Shown: positions 31,311 to 31,516 of the stretch, in pieces
How positions within the stretch are numbered: the stretch's first letter is position 1
How the letters are laid out: every line of letters begins with the position of its first letter
NCBI GenBank assembly: GCA_041609995.1
Contig: JBFIPU010000020.1
Location: 1 to 31,516 of the forward strand
DNA: 31,516 bases
Origin: JABDOU01 sp041609995
Lineage (GTDB): Bacteria > Actinomycetota > Acidimicrobiia > Spongiisociales > SHLN01
Direction of reading: 5' to 3'
Translations under genes and position numbers: made by a program
Notes under the pieces: model-generated
Told to the model about the DNA's origin: nothing
The model's database searches: none
What the model saw: the letters and a program-made list of their open reading frames with translations, nothing else

Positions 31311-31516
31311 CAACGCCTTCGGCGTTGCTTGGGAGTCGCTTTGCGACTCCTGGCAACCCGTCTTTCGTCCTGGGTGTTCTGACCTTCGGTTCGATACGGG
31401 TGGGAAGCGTTCGGCGTTGCTTGGGAGTCGCTTTGCGACTCCTGGCAACTCCGTCTTTCGCCCTGGGTGGTCTGACCTTCGGTTCGATACGGGTGGGAAG
31501 CGTTCGGCGTTGCTTG
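31311..31516. repeat. hairpin-rich tandem repeat, period about 92-93 bp, running off the window
   Basis: The word TTCGGCGTTGCTTG recurs at 31318, 31410 and 31503, inside units of 92-93 bp that also share GGAGTCGCTTTGCGACTCC (31332-31350 and again about 31424-31442), CCTGGCAAC and CTTCGGTTCGATACGGGTG. The second and third form short hairpins (GGAGTCGC-TTT-GCGACTCC), and the first unit starts with CAACGCC-TTC-GGCGTTG (31311-31327). Two complete copies and the start of a third are seen. No gene fits. 31170-31310 is likewise non-coding. Confidence 0.9.

Noticed and set aside
30849..31448. Minus-strand open frame across the tRNA-Ile region
   Set aside because: It crosses a real tRNA and repeats; contains the typical false translation of an antisense tRNA (AYLDLNQGPHPYQG).
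1..31516. CRISPR array, prophage or insertion sequence
   Set aside because: No regularly spaced repeats with unique spacers, no transposase or integrase reading frame; repeats at the end are tandem without spacers.

Overview
The window is a GC-rich bacterial chromosome segment centred on the replication origin. The gene order NUDIX hydrolase, MviN-type pseudokinase, sigM-like factor, anti-sigma, trxB, trxA, cwlM, then (opposite strand) parB, parA, rsmG, jag, yidC, yidD, rnpA, rpmH, then dnaA, dnaN, recF, DUF721, gyrB, gyrA and DUF3566 protein matches the origin region of Actinomycetota as known from Mycobacterium tuberculosis (roughly Rv3908 to Rv0007). Several departures (stand-alone pseudokinase without the MurJ part, odd rnpA, long GyrB tail, giant coiled-coil gene) suggest a deep-branching actinobacterium, perhaps Acidimicrobiia-like. 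That placement is inference; no rRNA is present to test it.

Layout. Positions 1-3097 (minus strand) hold a cut-off MFS drug-efflux-type transporter, a PilT-type ATPase and a class II HDAC-like deacetylase. Positions 3207-9729 (plus) hold NUDIX, GNAT, pseudokinase/discoidin protein, ECF sigma factor, membrane anti-sigma, small membrane protein, thioredoxin reductase, thioredoxin and a CwlM-like degenerate amidase, with many overlapping stop/start codons. Positions 9702-15291 (minus) form the rpmH to parB run, from ribosomal protein L34 and RNase P protein through membrane insertion (YidD, YidC, Jag) and 16S rRNA methylation (RsmG) to chromosome segregation (ParA, ParB). Positions 15292-25250 (plus) are the replication-initiation block: dnaA with its own promoter and DnaA-box cluster, a 200-bp dnaA-dnaN intergenic region with the hallmarks of oriC, dnaN, recF, a DUF721/DciA-like gene, a second DnaA-box-like cluster and long leader, gyrB and gyrA. 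Positions 25340-26764 hold three small or unknown genes. Positions 26817-30830 (minus) encode a 1337-residue almost proline-free coiled-coil protein with a DivIVA-like N-terminus, reminiscent in architecture of Streptomyces Scy. The window closes with tRNA-Ile(GAT) followed by an inverted copy of its T-arm and a roughly 92-bp hairpin-rich tandem repeat running off the end.

The genes combine initiation (DnaA, oriC, DnaN, DciA-like), topology (GyrAB), segregation (ParAB), envelope growth control (pseudokinase, CwlM-like, perhaps the coiled-coil protein) and redox defence under an ECF factor. The least ordinary items are the giant coiled-coil protein, the candidate DnaA-trio unwinding element, the rnpA reading frame without a usual start codon, the unlinked pseudokinase half of MviN, and the repeat tail after tRNA-Ile. 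No obviously new multi-gene system was found.
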